Below, piece by piece: positions 26,841 to 34,964 of a stretch of DNA of 64,000 nucleotides. The notes under the pieces were generated by a model. That model did not search any database, was not told where the DNA came from, and saw nothing but the letters and a program-made list of their open reading frames with translations. Position 1 is the stretch's first letter. Each line of letters opens with the position of its first letter. The DNA comes from Citricoccus alkalitolerans (GTDB lineage: Bacteria; Actinomycetota; Actinomycetes; Actinomycetales; Micrococcaceae), in the NCBI RefSeq assembly GCF_039528175.1, contig NZ_BAAALH010000001.1, positions 1,116,001 to 1,180,000 of the forward strand, given 5' to 3'. The position numbers and the translations under genes are program-made.

Positions 26841-27053
26841 GTGGGCAGAGACGAGGAGAACGACGAATCGGCGGACAGCCGTTTGGCGGCGAGCGTGGCT
26901 CTCGGGATACCCTTCGGGCTCTTGGCCGGTATCGTTGTGGGGCTTCTTCTGCTGGACAACATCGGGCTGGGTATCGGCATCGGGCTCCCATTCGGAGCCG
27001 CTGTTGGCGCAATCATCTTCCACTTCCGCAGCATTGAGGGTGGCGACGAGTGA
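26841..27053 (+). CDS. small membrane protein with glycine-zipper helices
   Basis: From GTG 26841 the 70-residue product has a short acidic N-terminus (GRDEENDESADSR) and two Gly-rich helices (ASVALGIPFGLLAGIVVGL and IGLGIGIGLPFGAAVGAII), then HFRSIEGGDE. The motif G-L-G-I-G-I-G-L is common in small actinobacterial membrane proteins of unknown role. The frame is open for 86 codons upstream but these are not protein-like, so the start is set near the acidic segment and remains uncertain. Confidence 0.6.
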   Translation: MGRDEENDESADSRLAASVALGIPFGLLAGIVVGLLLLDNIGLGIGIGLPFGAAVGAIIFHFRSIEGGDE

Positions 27054-27302
27054 CGATGCATCCGCTCCATACCGCTTGAGGGTCGGCTATCGGCGCGCCG
27101 TAGCTGGTGTCCCAGTAGCCGATGAATCATCGATATACGCGTTGTCGTTGAGGTGAGGATCAACTCTGCGTAGCCAGGCAGGACCGGACGCGGCTCTCGC
27201 GCAGAAACCCGGTGCGCCTGCCGCGGTCGAGTTCACCAGCCGGCAGGTTCCTAACGGGCTGTCCCTTCCTTGCCCGGGCCATCTCCAGACGGCAGGCCGG
27301 CT

Positions 27303-27632
27303 TCACTGGGGGTCGGCTGATGTATCGGAAAGCCCGACCGCGATGCGCCGGAGTTCTTCCATGTGAGCGTCGAAGGCTTGCCTGCCGGTCCGTGTCTGTC
27401 TGATCCAGGTGAGTCGGCGCGCATCGGGGCGGGTCGGTGACGGGCTCTTGGTCATCGCTATGTAACCGGCGTCGAGGAGCACTCTCAGGTGCTTGGACAA
27501 AGTGGCGTCGGTGGCGCCGAGGGTGTCGCGCAGTACCGCGAAGTCGATCTCGTCGAGGTGGCGAAGAACCCCGCAGATGCGTAGCCGGAGGGGGGCATGA
27601 ATGGTGTCGTCGAAGGCAGCCTCAGCGACCAT
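27303..27632 (-). CDS. winged-helix transcriptional regulator (HTH_34/ArsR-like)
   Basis: A 109-residue DNA-binding protein: DDTIHAPLRLRICGVLRHLD, then FAVLRDTLGATDATLSKHLR and VLLDAGYIAMTKSPSPTRPD, followed by an Arg-rich wing and a dimerisation helix. This is the compact winged-helix architecture of transcription factors paired with a membrane protein. It overlaps the end of the upstream 166-residue membrane-protein gene by 11 bases, so the two form one operon and it probably regulates its own operon. Confidence 0.82.
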   Translation of the reverse strand: MVAEAAFDDTIHAPLRLRICGVLRHLDEIDFAVLRDTLGATDATLSKHLRVLLDAGYIAMTKSPSPTRPDARRLTWIRQTRTGRQAFDAHMEELRRIAVGLSDTSADPQ

Positions 27633-28122
27633 GACCTAGGTCCTCTCGGTACAGGCGGTCGAACCATCGGCCGCCGATCAGCACCACCACGAAACACACT
27701 GCCGCTGGCGCCAGCACCCACCACGCACTAAGTGACGCCACCAGGCCGTAGGACGTGCTCAGCAACAAGAGAGTCATCACGAGCAGGCCTGCGAGGAGCG
27801 CGCCACCCCGGACACCTATTCGTCGAACGCGCACTCCGGACAGTCGATGATAGGCGAGCAGCAAGACGATGGTGCCGGCGATGAGGATTCCCACGACCGC
27901 ATTGCGTGGCTCGCTGGATCGAAGGGCGGGTGTGGCCACGTAGCCGGCGACGATCAGTGCGAAGAGCGGGTAGAGCCACCCGGGAGCTGTGAGCCGCTCG
28001 GCCAAGGCCGCCCGGTCGGACTCCAGGTCACGTAGGAGCTGTTGCGCCTGCGTGCTGGAGGGTCGAACAGCTGGTCCGGAGTCAAAGTCATTTTCCATAG
28101 CAACAAGTGAATCAGTTACCAT
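27622..28122 (-). CDS. four-helix membrane protein co-transcribed with a winged-helix regulator
   Basis: A 166-residue protein with a soluble N-terminal helix (RPSSTQAQQLLRDLESDRAA, L-x-x-E-x-D-R type) and four predicted membrane helices (WLYPLFALIVAGYVATPA; VVGILIAGTIVLLLAYH; GGALLAGLLVMTLLLLSTSY; WVLAPAAVCFVVVLIGG). The start may be ATG 28122 or ATG 28098 (MENDFDSG). It overlaps the regulator gene by 11 bases. Such membrane-protein/regulator pairs are frequent in actinobacteria, the membrane partner having no known function. Confidence 0.75.
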   Translation of the reverse strand: MVTDSLVAMENDFDSGPAVRPSSTQAQQLLRDLESDRAALAERLTAPGWLYPLFALIVAGYVATPALRSSEPRNAVVGILIAGTIVLLLAYHRLSGVRVRRIGVRGGALLAGLLVMTLLLLSTSYGLVASLSAWWVLAPAAVCFVVVLIGGRWFDRLYREDLGHGR

Positions 28123-28274
28123 ACTGGAAAGTCAATGACGGGGTGTGGGTACGGCGCGGCTCCTAGGCCCAGGCTGGGCCCGATCGGGCTACTGCCCTGG
28201 CTCGCGCGGATCGAGGCTCAGCCGAAATCTCCCGATAAGGGAACGGCTTACGGCGCCCGGCCGCTGGACTCGAA

Positions 28275-28997
28275 TCAGGAGTGCCAGACGTATCGGGCGA
28301 TGCTGTAGGCGGGGGCGCGGGCCGCACGTTGCCATGTGGGCATGGCCAGTCCGATCGGTGGGTGTGCGATGGGCCGGAATCTCAGCCCGGGGTCGTCGGC
28401 GCCGGCAGGGTGGCTCGAGCGTTGGGGTGGCTCGGGAGGTGACTCCAGCGATACTCGGCCCAGGCCCTGCCATGGTCCCGAGTTTCGGGAGTAGGACAGT
28501 CGGTAGCAGTCCCCCGCCTCGGGATCCAGTCGGAAGACGATGTTCCCTGCGGGTCCGGTCAGGGGGAACATGGTGGTCAACGGGCCGTCGGTCGCGGCGG
28601 TGTGGAACCGTAAGACGTACCGCGTATGCCGGCCAGTGCCGGTGGAGGAGAACAGCAGATCTGCCGGCCTCCCACTAGATCCGCCGCCGGGGATCCGCAG
28701 CGCGAGCCCGATGACGTCGGGCAGCGCCACGGGCCAGGACGCGGACCGGGACAGCCGGGCGATCAGGGGTGTGTGCGCCGCGGTGTCGAAGAGGTCGGAG
28801 CCGGTGGTGCCAGGGGTGTTGATGACGAGGGCGCCGGGGACGACCGCGCCCACCGAATGCACGGGACGGTTTCGACGTACGGCACCGATCGCCCCGAGAC
28901 CGACGCCCAGGACCAGACCTGCCGCGCCGGCCAGTGCCGTACCAACATGACGTGCGACAAAGGGGGTGAGAGGAAACGCGCTCATACCCTCAAACAT
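28275..28997 (-). CDS. catalase-fold-like hypothetical protein
   Basis: A 240-residue protein with one N-terminal hydrophobic segment (VGTALAGAAGLVLGVGLGAI). After it comes a region reading RNRPVHSVGAVVPGALVINT, LIARLSRSASWPVALPDVIG and LALRIPGG. The order R-L-S-R ... P-D-V-x-G-L-A-x-R-x-P resembles catalase-like proteins annotated vaguely as phosphodiesterases in actinobacteria; the catalase haem ligands are not evident. ATG 28997 has AAGGAG seven bases upstream. Function unknown; oxidative chemistry is only a guess. Confidence 0.6.
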   Translation of the reverse strand: MFEGMSAFPLTPFVARHVGTALAGAAGLVLGVGLGAIGAVRRNRPVHSVGAVVPGALVINTPGTTGSDLFDTAAHTPLIARLSRSASWPVALPDVIGLALRIPGGGSSGRPADLLFSSTGTGRHTRYVLRFHTAATDGPLTTMFPLTGPAGNIVFRLDPEAGDCYRLSYSRNSGPWQGLGRVSLESPPEPPQRSSHPAGADDPGLRFRPIAHPPIGLAMPTWQRAARAPAYSIARYVWHS

Positions 28998-29218
28998 CCT
29001 CGGACTCCTTGATCGGGGGGCTCACCCCAAGACTGGCATAACTGCTTCTTGGTCAGGTCGGTTTGGGGCCGAGTTAGTCAACCACCGGGCGCCCTGCCCT
29101 GTGCTAGTGCGGATAACCAAACGGACACGCCCGGGCGCGAACGGCCATATTCCTCTGAAGCTAGGTGGCGGCCCACCCTGTCGAGCAAGGAGTCGCGCTG
29201 TGCCCAAGCAGCTCCGGC

Positions 29219-29617
29219 TCATTCACTGTCGAATTCGGCGCGAACACGGGCCGACTCCTCGTCGTTGAGCCATTCCAGCCGGTACCACGTCGGCTCGTCA
29301 TCTCGGTAGGGGTGCCCGTGGAACTCCCCGCGCTGCCACGTGTCGATCTCCGACATCAGATCTTCCCCATCCAGCCAGGCATCATCGAACAGTCCGTCGG
29401 GGCAGTCCACGAAGAGCATCACGAACTCCTGGGGTGCCGACCAGCGTCGCCACCACAGGTGGCCGCCGAGCCGGGTGCAGATCACACTGACATTGATATA
29501 GATCAGCCCGGTGGATCCATCGGGGGCCGTAATGCGCCCCGCCCGACGGCGATACGGGCCTAGGTGCGGGTGCGGAACTTCTTCGGCCTCGGACATCGCA
29601 GGAGGGTTCCACGGCAT
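29219..29617 (-). CDS. hypothetical protein, 132 residues
   Basis: A soluble beta-rich protein starting MPWNPPAMSEAEEVPHPHLG, with GSTGLIYINVSVICTRLGGH and QEFVMLFVDCPDGLFDDAWL and an acidic end (WLNDEESARVRAEFDSE). The frame extends 45 codons upstream without coding character, so the ATG at 29615-29617 was chosen. Unusually rich in Trp. No family recognised; no neighbour suggests a function. Confidence 0.6.
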   Translation of the reverse strand: MPWNPPAMSEAEEVPHPHLGPYRRRAGRITAPDGSTGLIYINVSVICTRLGGHLWWRRWSAPQEFVMLFVDCPDGLFDDAWLDGEDLMSEIDTWQRGEFHGHPYRDDEPTWYRLEWLNDEESARVRAEFDSE

Positions 29618-29830
29618 GAGCCGATTCTGCCAGCACCGTACTGGGAAGCGTGTCCCACATCCCTCCTGATGCACAGATACACAAGAGAGGATGAGCACGC
29701 TGCGCTGGGGCCGTCTGCAAGTGGATCCCCTCGCGGACGGGCTCGGGCTCATGCTGCGATCTGCCCGGTCGCGTCCTGTGGGTGGGACTACTCGTATGGG
29801 ACGATGTGCAGGATGAAGAAGATTTAGGAC

Positions 29831-30025
29831 ATGACGGTGCGGGAAAGATCCCGCCTGGTCTGCAGCCTTGGCGCTGCCGGGGTGTTGGGGATGTTGATCT
29901 TCGCCTTGGCCGTTCAGGATTGGTTACTCATCCTTCTGGCAGCCATCGCGGCAGTATGCCTGGGGGCCCTGTTGTTCACGAACGAACGGAATACTCGGGA
30001 CGACCCGCCGCACGCTGACTACTGA
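29831..30025 (+). CDS. small two-helix membrane protein
   Basis: A 64-residue protein with a basic start (MTVRERSRLVCSL), two hydrophobic helices (GAAGVLGMLIFALAVQDWLL and LLAAIAAVCLGALLF) and a polar end (TNERNTRDDPPHADY). ATG 29831 has an AGGA only two bases upstream and an AAGAAGA further up. Family unknown. Confidence 0.5.
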   Translation: MTVRERSRLVCSLGAAGVLGMLIFALAVQDWLLILLAAIAAVCLGALLFTNERNTRDDPPHADY

Positions 30026-30369
30026 GAATCAATCGGTTCCTGGGGACGGACCAGTCATGCGAGACGCGAGTGGGTGGCATGACGAGGAAGCGCCAGCCAG
30101 TTGCTGATGCCTGCCGCAAGGGGGCCCCTCACGGACAGGGCTGCTGTCACCATGTTCCCTGCAGGCCACTCCTGACATCGCGCCGTCGCCCGCTGGGCCT
30201 GAGAGCGGAGACAAGCGGTCGCGTCCTTGTGAAGCAAGCGCGCGGCATGGGTTGGCGCCTGAGTCGACACGGCGGACCCTCGACTGCAGGAAATGTGCAG
30301 GGAACCCGTAAAGGTAACGGGACCTCATGAACAGCAAGACGATGGCCAGAGGGCACTCTGGGGTGTGCC
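30026..30369. other. 344-base upstream flank of a truncated paralogue
   Basis: The last 80 or so bases are homologous to the upstream flank of the gene at 15395-16222 (shared CCGTAAAGGTA, then CCTCATGAACAGCA). CCCTCACGGACAG at 30126-30138 is also found there. The rest shows no gene. The homologous part contains the 16-codon upstream ORF listed separately. Confidence 0.6.
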
Positions 30370-30377
30370 GTGGATAA
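30327..30377 (+). CDS. 16-codon upstream ORF, copy 2
   Basis: ATG at 30327 encodes MNSKTMARGHSGVCRG and stops (TAA) inside the start of the truncated paralogue (GTGGATAA), mirroring the ORF at 16215-16265. Of the differences between the copies three codons are synonymous and four are not, and the stop is kept although its sequence changed. Confidence 0.35.
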   Translation: MNSKTMARGHSGVCRG

Positions 30378-30595
30378 TCTGGTCGTCCCCTGGGAGTCCT
30401 TCCTTGAGCGCCTCCGCTCCGGCCTGGGCGGGGAGGCAACTGTCGTGGAGACCTATCGATCCACCGAGGCCGATGACCCGGTGTTTGCCGATGCCGACTT
30501 CCGGCCCGCCGACGGGAGCGAATCCCAGCTTGCCATGGTCTGCCTGGCTAGGGACGAATTGCTGTTGAGCTTCGGGGACGGCACCAACCGGGGCG
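30370..30595 (+). pseudogene. 5' fragment of a paralogue of the 275-residue gene at 15395
   Basis: The frame from GTG 30370 reads MDNLVVPWESFLERLRSGLG, TVVETYRSTEADDPVFADAD and LLLSFGDGTN, matching the first 74 residues of the intact protein. At about 30590-30595 the match ends abruptly and the following sequence encodes, in another frame, the end of a TetR-type protein. This is a clean recombination or deletion junction, not gradual decay. Confidence 0.8.
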
Positions 30596-30872
30596 CCCGG
30601 GCGGGACCGTCGGCGCGGGCGGTGACGATGACATCGCCGCCCGTCGCGTCGTCTCGGCACGTCGTGCGCAGGACCGGGTGGGCGTCGAGGCATGCATCCG
30701 TCGAGGTGTGGACGCCGGCGCCCTTCGCGCGGACCTCGACCCCGCGGTGTCGGCAGTTCTGGTGCACTCCTTCGTTCTCGGAGTCTCCACGCATCTGCTC
30801 GACGGCGTGCCGCCGGCCGCGCTGCACTCTGCTGCCGATCTGCTCCTCGGCGGCCTTCGCCGTCCATCCTGA
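30596..30872 (+). pseudogene. 3' fragment of a TetR-family regulator
   Basis: A frame reading DDIAARRVVSARRAQDRVG, then ACIRRGVDAGALRADLDP and SAVLVHSFVLGVSTHLLDGV, ending LLLGGLRRPS, is typical of the C-terminal ligand/dimerisation domain of a TetR regulator (the G-x-L-R-x-D-L-D-P motif is characteristic). The DNA-binding half is absent: the 5' part was replaced by the paralogue fragment ending at 30595. Confidence 0.72.
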
Positions 30873-31894
30873 TCGTTCCGTCCCCGCTCAGATCGTTGCT
30901 GCCCGGACGACGCCTTGGTCAGGGGTTCTGAGATACGCCAGCGTCGCGCTCGACGCGGGCGTGATGACCGAGTTCAGGTCTACGCGCGGGCCGAGAACAA
31001 GCATCTGTCGACGCCAGGTATTGACGCGCGAGGTTGGGCGCCTGAGCAGGTCGCAAATCAATGTCCGTGGCCCGGCACCTCCAACTGGCCACCGGGAGCC
31101 TGTGGCGGATCATCAAGACGCTCCACCCTCTCCGGAAGGGGTTGGTCGAGATCAGCGGCCCCATCGCCATCATCTCCGCAGCCGAAGCCAAGGAAATCAT
31201 CAGAACCTTGCCCGAAAATCCGGGCAGTAGGAATGAGTCAAGTCGGGCGTCCGCCAGGCACTGCGCACCGACCAGGGCGCTGCCCAGCGCTCCCCCGACG
31301 ACCTGGCCCAACTGACGGACATCCTGCGCGGCAGTGCCCCGTTCACCGGCCGGCCTCGCAACCACGCCGCCACGCCGCTCTTCGTCCTGGCGGCCGGGCA
31401 GTGATTAGTCACGGCCGCGCGGGCCGGGCGGGCCGTCGTCGTGGGAGGACCCTCCCTGTTCGACCGGGAAGGGAACGATGCCCACCCGGGCCTAGCCGTT
31501 ACCGGTCAGACTTCGTGTCCTTGGACTAGTACGACGAGCTCTACGTGGTCGCCTCGAACACTGTGGCCGCGGCGGACACGCGCCGAGGTCCGATGGCTAC
31601 TGCCGCTCGAGGCTTGGGCCCTGCCCCGCCCCCAGGGCAAGTTCCAACACCTGCTGGCCGCAGACGCCGTCGAGACGCGCCTGAACAGAGCGGATGCGAC
31701 CGGGCGCGACCGGCAGCGAGTGGATGAGAACCTGGCCCAGTCGGTCCACCGCGCGCCCGCGGAGGTCCGCGCCCCGCTTCACCGGCGCGGACGAGTTGCT
31801 GGCCACCGGCGGCATAAGAAATGTGGCCGGGCAGCGCCGTTCGGACGACCTTGTGGCGGACCTGATCGCCTGACCTGCTCGGCCGCCTGTGACT
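30873..31894. other. 1-kb region of gene remnants
   Basis: No intact gene. Protein-like pieces occur on the plus strand in shifting frames. From about 31231 one reads SGVRQALRTDQGAAQRSPDD and ends PLFVLAAGQ with a stop at about 31402. Near 31528 another reads YDELYVVASNTVA after an in-frame stop. From about 31633 a third reads KFQHLLAADAVETRLNRA, continued after a frameshift by TGADELLATGGIRNVAGQRR and a stop near 31872. I do not recognise the source families. The region looks like decayed DNA at the border of the methylamine-type cluster. Confidence 0.5.
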
Positions 31895-33229
31895 TCAGTC
31901 GAACTGGTGGTTCCCGGCCCCGGGCACCCAGGACGTGCCTGCCAGCGGGATCCGGGACATCGCCGAGGCCTCGATGGTCAGTGCCACCATGTCTTCCGGC
32001 TCTAGGTGCAGCAGGTGCGACTTGCCGCAGGCACGCGCGAGGGTCTGAGCCTCGAGCGTGAGCACGCGCAAGTAGTTCGCCAGCCGCTTGCCCGCCGCCA
32101 CGGGATCCAGCCGCGCGGACAGCTTCGGGTCCTGCGTGCTGATGCCGGTGGGGTCACGTCCGTCCTGGAAATCATCGTAGTAGCCGGCGGCGGAGCCGAT
32201 CTCCTCGTATTCGTCGGCATACTTCGGGTCGTTGTCCCCCAGGGCGATCAGGGCCGCAGTGCCGATCGACACGGCGTCCGCACCTAGGGCCAGCGCCTTG
32301 GCCACGTCCGCTCCGTTGCGGATGCCGCCCGAGGCCGTCAGTTGCACCTTCCGGTGCAGCCCGAGTTCTTGCAGCGCCTGCACCGCTTGGGGCAGGGCGG
32401 CGAGGATCGGGATGCCGACGTGCTCAATGAACACCTCCTGCGTGGCGGCGGTCCCGCCCTGCATGCCGTCCAGGACGATCACGTCCGCGCCGGCAGCCAC
32501 CGCCAGCTTGGTGTCGTAGTACGGCCGCGAGGCGCCGATCTTGACGTAGACCGGTACCTTCCAGTCCGTGATCTCTCGCAGCTCGTGGATTTTGATGGTC
32601 AGGTCATCTGGGCCGGTCCAGTCCGGATGACGGCATGCACTGCGCTGGTCGATGCCCGCCGGAAGGGTACGCATGCCGGCCACCCGCTCGGAGATCTTCT
32701 GGCCCAGCAGCATGCCCCCGCCGCCCGGCTTGGCGCCCTGGCCCAGGACCACCTCGACTGCGTCCGCCGAACGCAGGTGGTCCGGGTTGACCCCATACCG
32801 GCTCGGCAGCAGCTGGTAGACGAGCTTGTCCGAGTGGCCGCGCTCCTCCTCCGTCATTCCGCCGTCACCGGTGGTGGTGGAGGTGCCGACCTCGCTGGCC
32901 CCACGGCCCAGGGCCTCCTTGGCCTGGCCGGACAGTGCGCCGAAGCTCATCCCTGCGATCGTGATGGGGGTGGACAGGTGCACAGGCTTCGCCCCGTGGT
33001 GCCCGCCCAGGGGCACGTCCGTGTCGCACCGCTCGCGGTAGCCCTCCAGCGGGTAGCGGGACATCGACGAACCGAGGAAGAGTAGGTCGTCGAAGTGCGG
33101 GACCTTCCGCTTTGCTCCCCAGCCGCGAATGTCGTAGACCCCGGTCTCAGCGGCGTGTTGGATCGCCGCGATGTGGAAACGGTCGTACGTGGCGGATTCA
33201 CGGAGGCCACGGTCCTCTGGGCTGCGCAT
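31895..33229 (-). CDS. mgsC: FMN-binding glutamate synthase-family protein (MgsC/GlxD-like)
   Basis: A 444-residue protein corresponding to the FMN-binding synthase domain of glutamate synthase large subunit. Motifs are PITIAGMSFGALSGQAKEAL, GTSTTTGDGGMTEEER, QGAKPGGGGMLLGQKIS and VIVLDGMQGGTAATQE. Later come LTASGGIRNGADVAKALALG and a Cys-containing segment near LARACGKSHL. In the N-methylglutamate pathway the homologue MgsC condenses the methylamine group with the glutamate skeleton; in rhizobia the homologue is GlxD. It is last in the five-gene minus-strand operon; its ATG overlaps the mgsB stop by one base (TGATG). The symbol is by pathway analogy. Confidence 0.82.
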   Translation of the reverse strand: MRSPEDRGLRESATYDRFHIAAIQHAAETGVYDIRGWGAKRKVPHFDDLLFLGSSMSRYPLEGYRERCDTDVPLGGHHGAKPVHLSTPITIAGMSFGALSGQAKEALGRGASEVGTSTTTGDGGMTEEERGHSDKLVYQLLPSRYGVNPDHLRSADAVEVVLGQGAKPGGGGMLLGQKISERVAGMRTLPAGIDQRSACRHPDWTGPDDLTIKIHELREITDWKVPVYVKIGASRPYYDTKLAVAAGADVIVLDGMQGGTAATQEVFIEHVGIPILAALPQAVQALQELGLHRKVQLTASGGIRNGADVAKALALGADAVSIGTAALIALGDNDPKYADEYEEIGSAAGYYDDFQDGRDPTGISTQDPKLSARLDPVAAGKRLANYLRVLTLEAQTLARACGKSHLLHLEPEDMVALTIEASAMSRIPLAGTSWVPGAGNHQFD

Positions 33230-33966
33230 CAGTAACTCCCCGACTGGTCGCTATTGAAGTGGTACAGGGTCCGGCCCGAACCGTAGCGCCGGAAGCCGCT
33301 CAAGTACGCCTCGTCCCCCGCCTCGTCCGCCTTGCCCGACTGGCGCAGCAGTTCGGCCAGTTCGTCCCGGTGCTCCGAGCGCATCTCCTTCTCGATGCAG
33401 TCCGCGCCGAGTTCGCCCACGGTGCCGCGGATGTAGATCCGTGCCTCGTAGATCGAGTCGCCGAGCCCATCGGCGGCGTTGCCGCAGACCACGATCCGGC
33501 CGGCCTGAGCCATGAACGCGCTCATGGCTCCGATGTTCCCGTGCACCACGATGTCCGCTCCCTTGAGCGAAATCCCACACCGGGTGGAGGCGTTGCCCTC
33601 GATCACCAGCAGCCCACCGTGCGCGGTGGCACCGGCGGACTGAGAGGCGTCGTCGGTGACCCATACGGAGCCGGACATCATGTTCTCGGCCACGCCGGGC
33701 CCGGCCGAGCCCTCGACCCTGATATGGGCCCGCTGGTTCATACCTGCGCAGAAGTAGCCGACGTCGTCCTCGATCCGCACCTCGATGTCGTCGTGCACTC
33801 CGGCTGCCACGGCGTGGGCACCGCGGGGGTTGCGCACCACATAGCTGTTCGACGTGGGGGCGTGCAGCTCGCTGTTGAGCTCCCGCACATCACTGTCCGC
33901 CAGGTCGAAGATACGGGGCTCGGTGTCAGTCGTCGCTTCCGTTGTCTTGTCCGCCGTGCTGTTCAT
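33229..33966 (-). CDS. mgsB: glutamate synthase GXGXG-domain protein (MgsB/GlxC-like)
   Basis: A 245-residue protein that is a stand-alone version of the C-terminal beta-helix (GXGXG) domain of glutamate synthase. The repeated strands include VGYFCAGMNQRAHIRVEGSA, GGLLVIEGNASTRCGISLKG and RIVVCGNAADGLGDSIYEAR. ATG 33964-33966 was chosen because GGGAGAG lies five bases upstream; the frame is open 8 codons further. Partner of MgsA and MgsC, which together rebuild an N-methylglutamate synthase-type complex. Gap of 11 bases from mgsA. Confidence 0.82.
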   Translation of the reverse strand: MNSTADKTTEATTDTEPRIFDLADSDVRELNSELHAPTSNSYVVRNPRGAHAVAAGVHDDIEVRIEDDVGYFCAGMNQRAHIRVEGSAGPGVAENMMSGSVWVTDDASQSAGATAHGGLLVIEGNASTRCGISLKGADIVVHGNIGAMSAFMAQAGRIVVCGNAADGLGDSIYEARIYIRGTVGELGADCIEKEMRSEHRDELAELLRQSGKADEAGDEAYLSGFRRYGSGRTLYHFNSDQSGSY

Positions 33967-33977
33967 GAACTCTCCCG

Positions 33978-34907
33978 TTATGTCCGGCATTCAGACGCAC
34001 CCGTCAACGCGCCCTCGCGTCTCCACGCGTAGACCCTGCCCGGCTCTGGCTCGAACACGCGAGCCTCGTCGATGCCGGGCAGGTAAGCTAGCGCCTGGAA
34101 CTCCGAGGCCATGGCCACGTAGCGGGGGTGTTCGGCGATGATCGCAGGCTTGCAGGCGATCTCGTCCCGGACCACGGCGAAGCCCTTATTCGTGGCGACG
34201 AGCAAGGTGTAGAAACCATCGAACCGCTTGCCCAGTGCCACCAGCGCGTCCTCCAGGTCGTCCCCGGCGTCCAGTCGCGCGGAGACGAACCGGGCGGCCA
34301 CCTCGGTGTCGTTCTGCGAGTCGAAGGTTGCGCCATCTAACTGCAGCTCCCGTCGGATGGAGGCGTGGTTGGAGAAGGATCCGTTGTGCACCAGGCTCAG
34401 CCCGGTGCCCACCGCATAGGGGTGTGAACCCTCGGCGTTGATGGCGGACTCGGTCGCCATGCGGGTGTGCGCTACGCCCTGCCACCCGGTGGCCTCCTCC
34501 AAGCGGAAGTCCTTGGCCAGCTCCAGCGGGTGGCCAACTCCCTTGTAGACCACGCTGTCATCCCCCTGCCCGATGACCATCGCCCCGGGTGCCGCCGCCT
34601 CGACGGCCTTGGCCAGCTGATCCGGGTCCGTGGCCGCGGCGACCACCGTGGTCTCGCCCGCCTGCTCGACCGTCAGGTCCGTCAGGTCCGGCGCCTGGCC
34701 GGCCACCGCCTCGGCCAGGCCCTCCGGGGCGTGGAGCATGGAAACGGCGGCGTACCCGTCCGGCACCCGCTGGGTGTCGCCGTAGAGGGCGACGCCGGCC
34801 GAGTCAGGTCCGCGGACGATGATCCCCTGCAACATCACCGTCATGAGTGACCCCAGCTGGTCCTGCAGTTCCGGGTCCCTTAGGTGGAGACCGATGATTC
34901 CGCACAT
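33978..34907 (-). CDS. mgsA: class II glutamine amidotransferase (MgsA/GlxB-like)
   Basis: A 309-residue Ntn-type amidotransferase with the nucleophile Cys2 directly after the start Met (MCGIIGLHLRDPELQDQLGS). Other motifs are GIIVRGPDSAGVALYG, GVAHTRMATESAINAEGSHP and LSLVHNGSFSNHASIRREL, all conserved in the GltB/PurF-type domain. In the N-methylglutamate pathway this subunit is MgsA, in rhizobia GlxB. It precedes mgsB by 11 bases and follows the Rh/Amt channel gene by 57 bases. Function is inferred from the set of three split glutamate synthase domains next to a GmaS-like gene. Confidence 0.82.
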   Translation of the reverse strand: MCGIIGLHLRDPELQDQLGSLMTVMLQGIIVRGPDSAGVALYGDTQRVPDGYAAVSMLHAPEGLAEAVAGQAPDLTDLTVEQAGETTVVAAATDPDQLAKAVEAAAPGAMVIGQGDDSVVYKGVGHPLELAKDFRLEEATGWQGVAHTRMATESAINAEGSHPYAVGTGLSLVHNGSFSNHASIRRELQLDGATFDSQNDTEVAARFVSARLDAGDDLEDALVALGKRFDGFYTLLVATNKGFAVVRDEIACKPAIIAEHPRYVAMASEFQALAYLPGIDEARVFEPEPGRVYAWRREGALTGASECRT

Positions 34908-34964
34908 GGGCCTTGCCCTTTCACTTCTGGAGGTGGACGATGTGGTGCCGTGTGTCTTGGACGG

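Noticed and set aside
31895..34907. Ordinary glutamate synthase (gltB)
   Set aside because: The domains are on three separate small genes, the small subunit gltD is absent and the neighbours are GmaS- and Mgd-like, so an N-methylglutamate synthase-type complex is a better reading.
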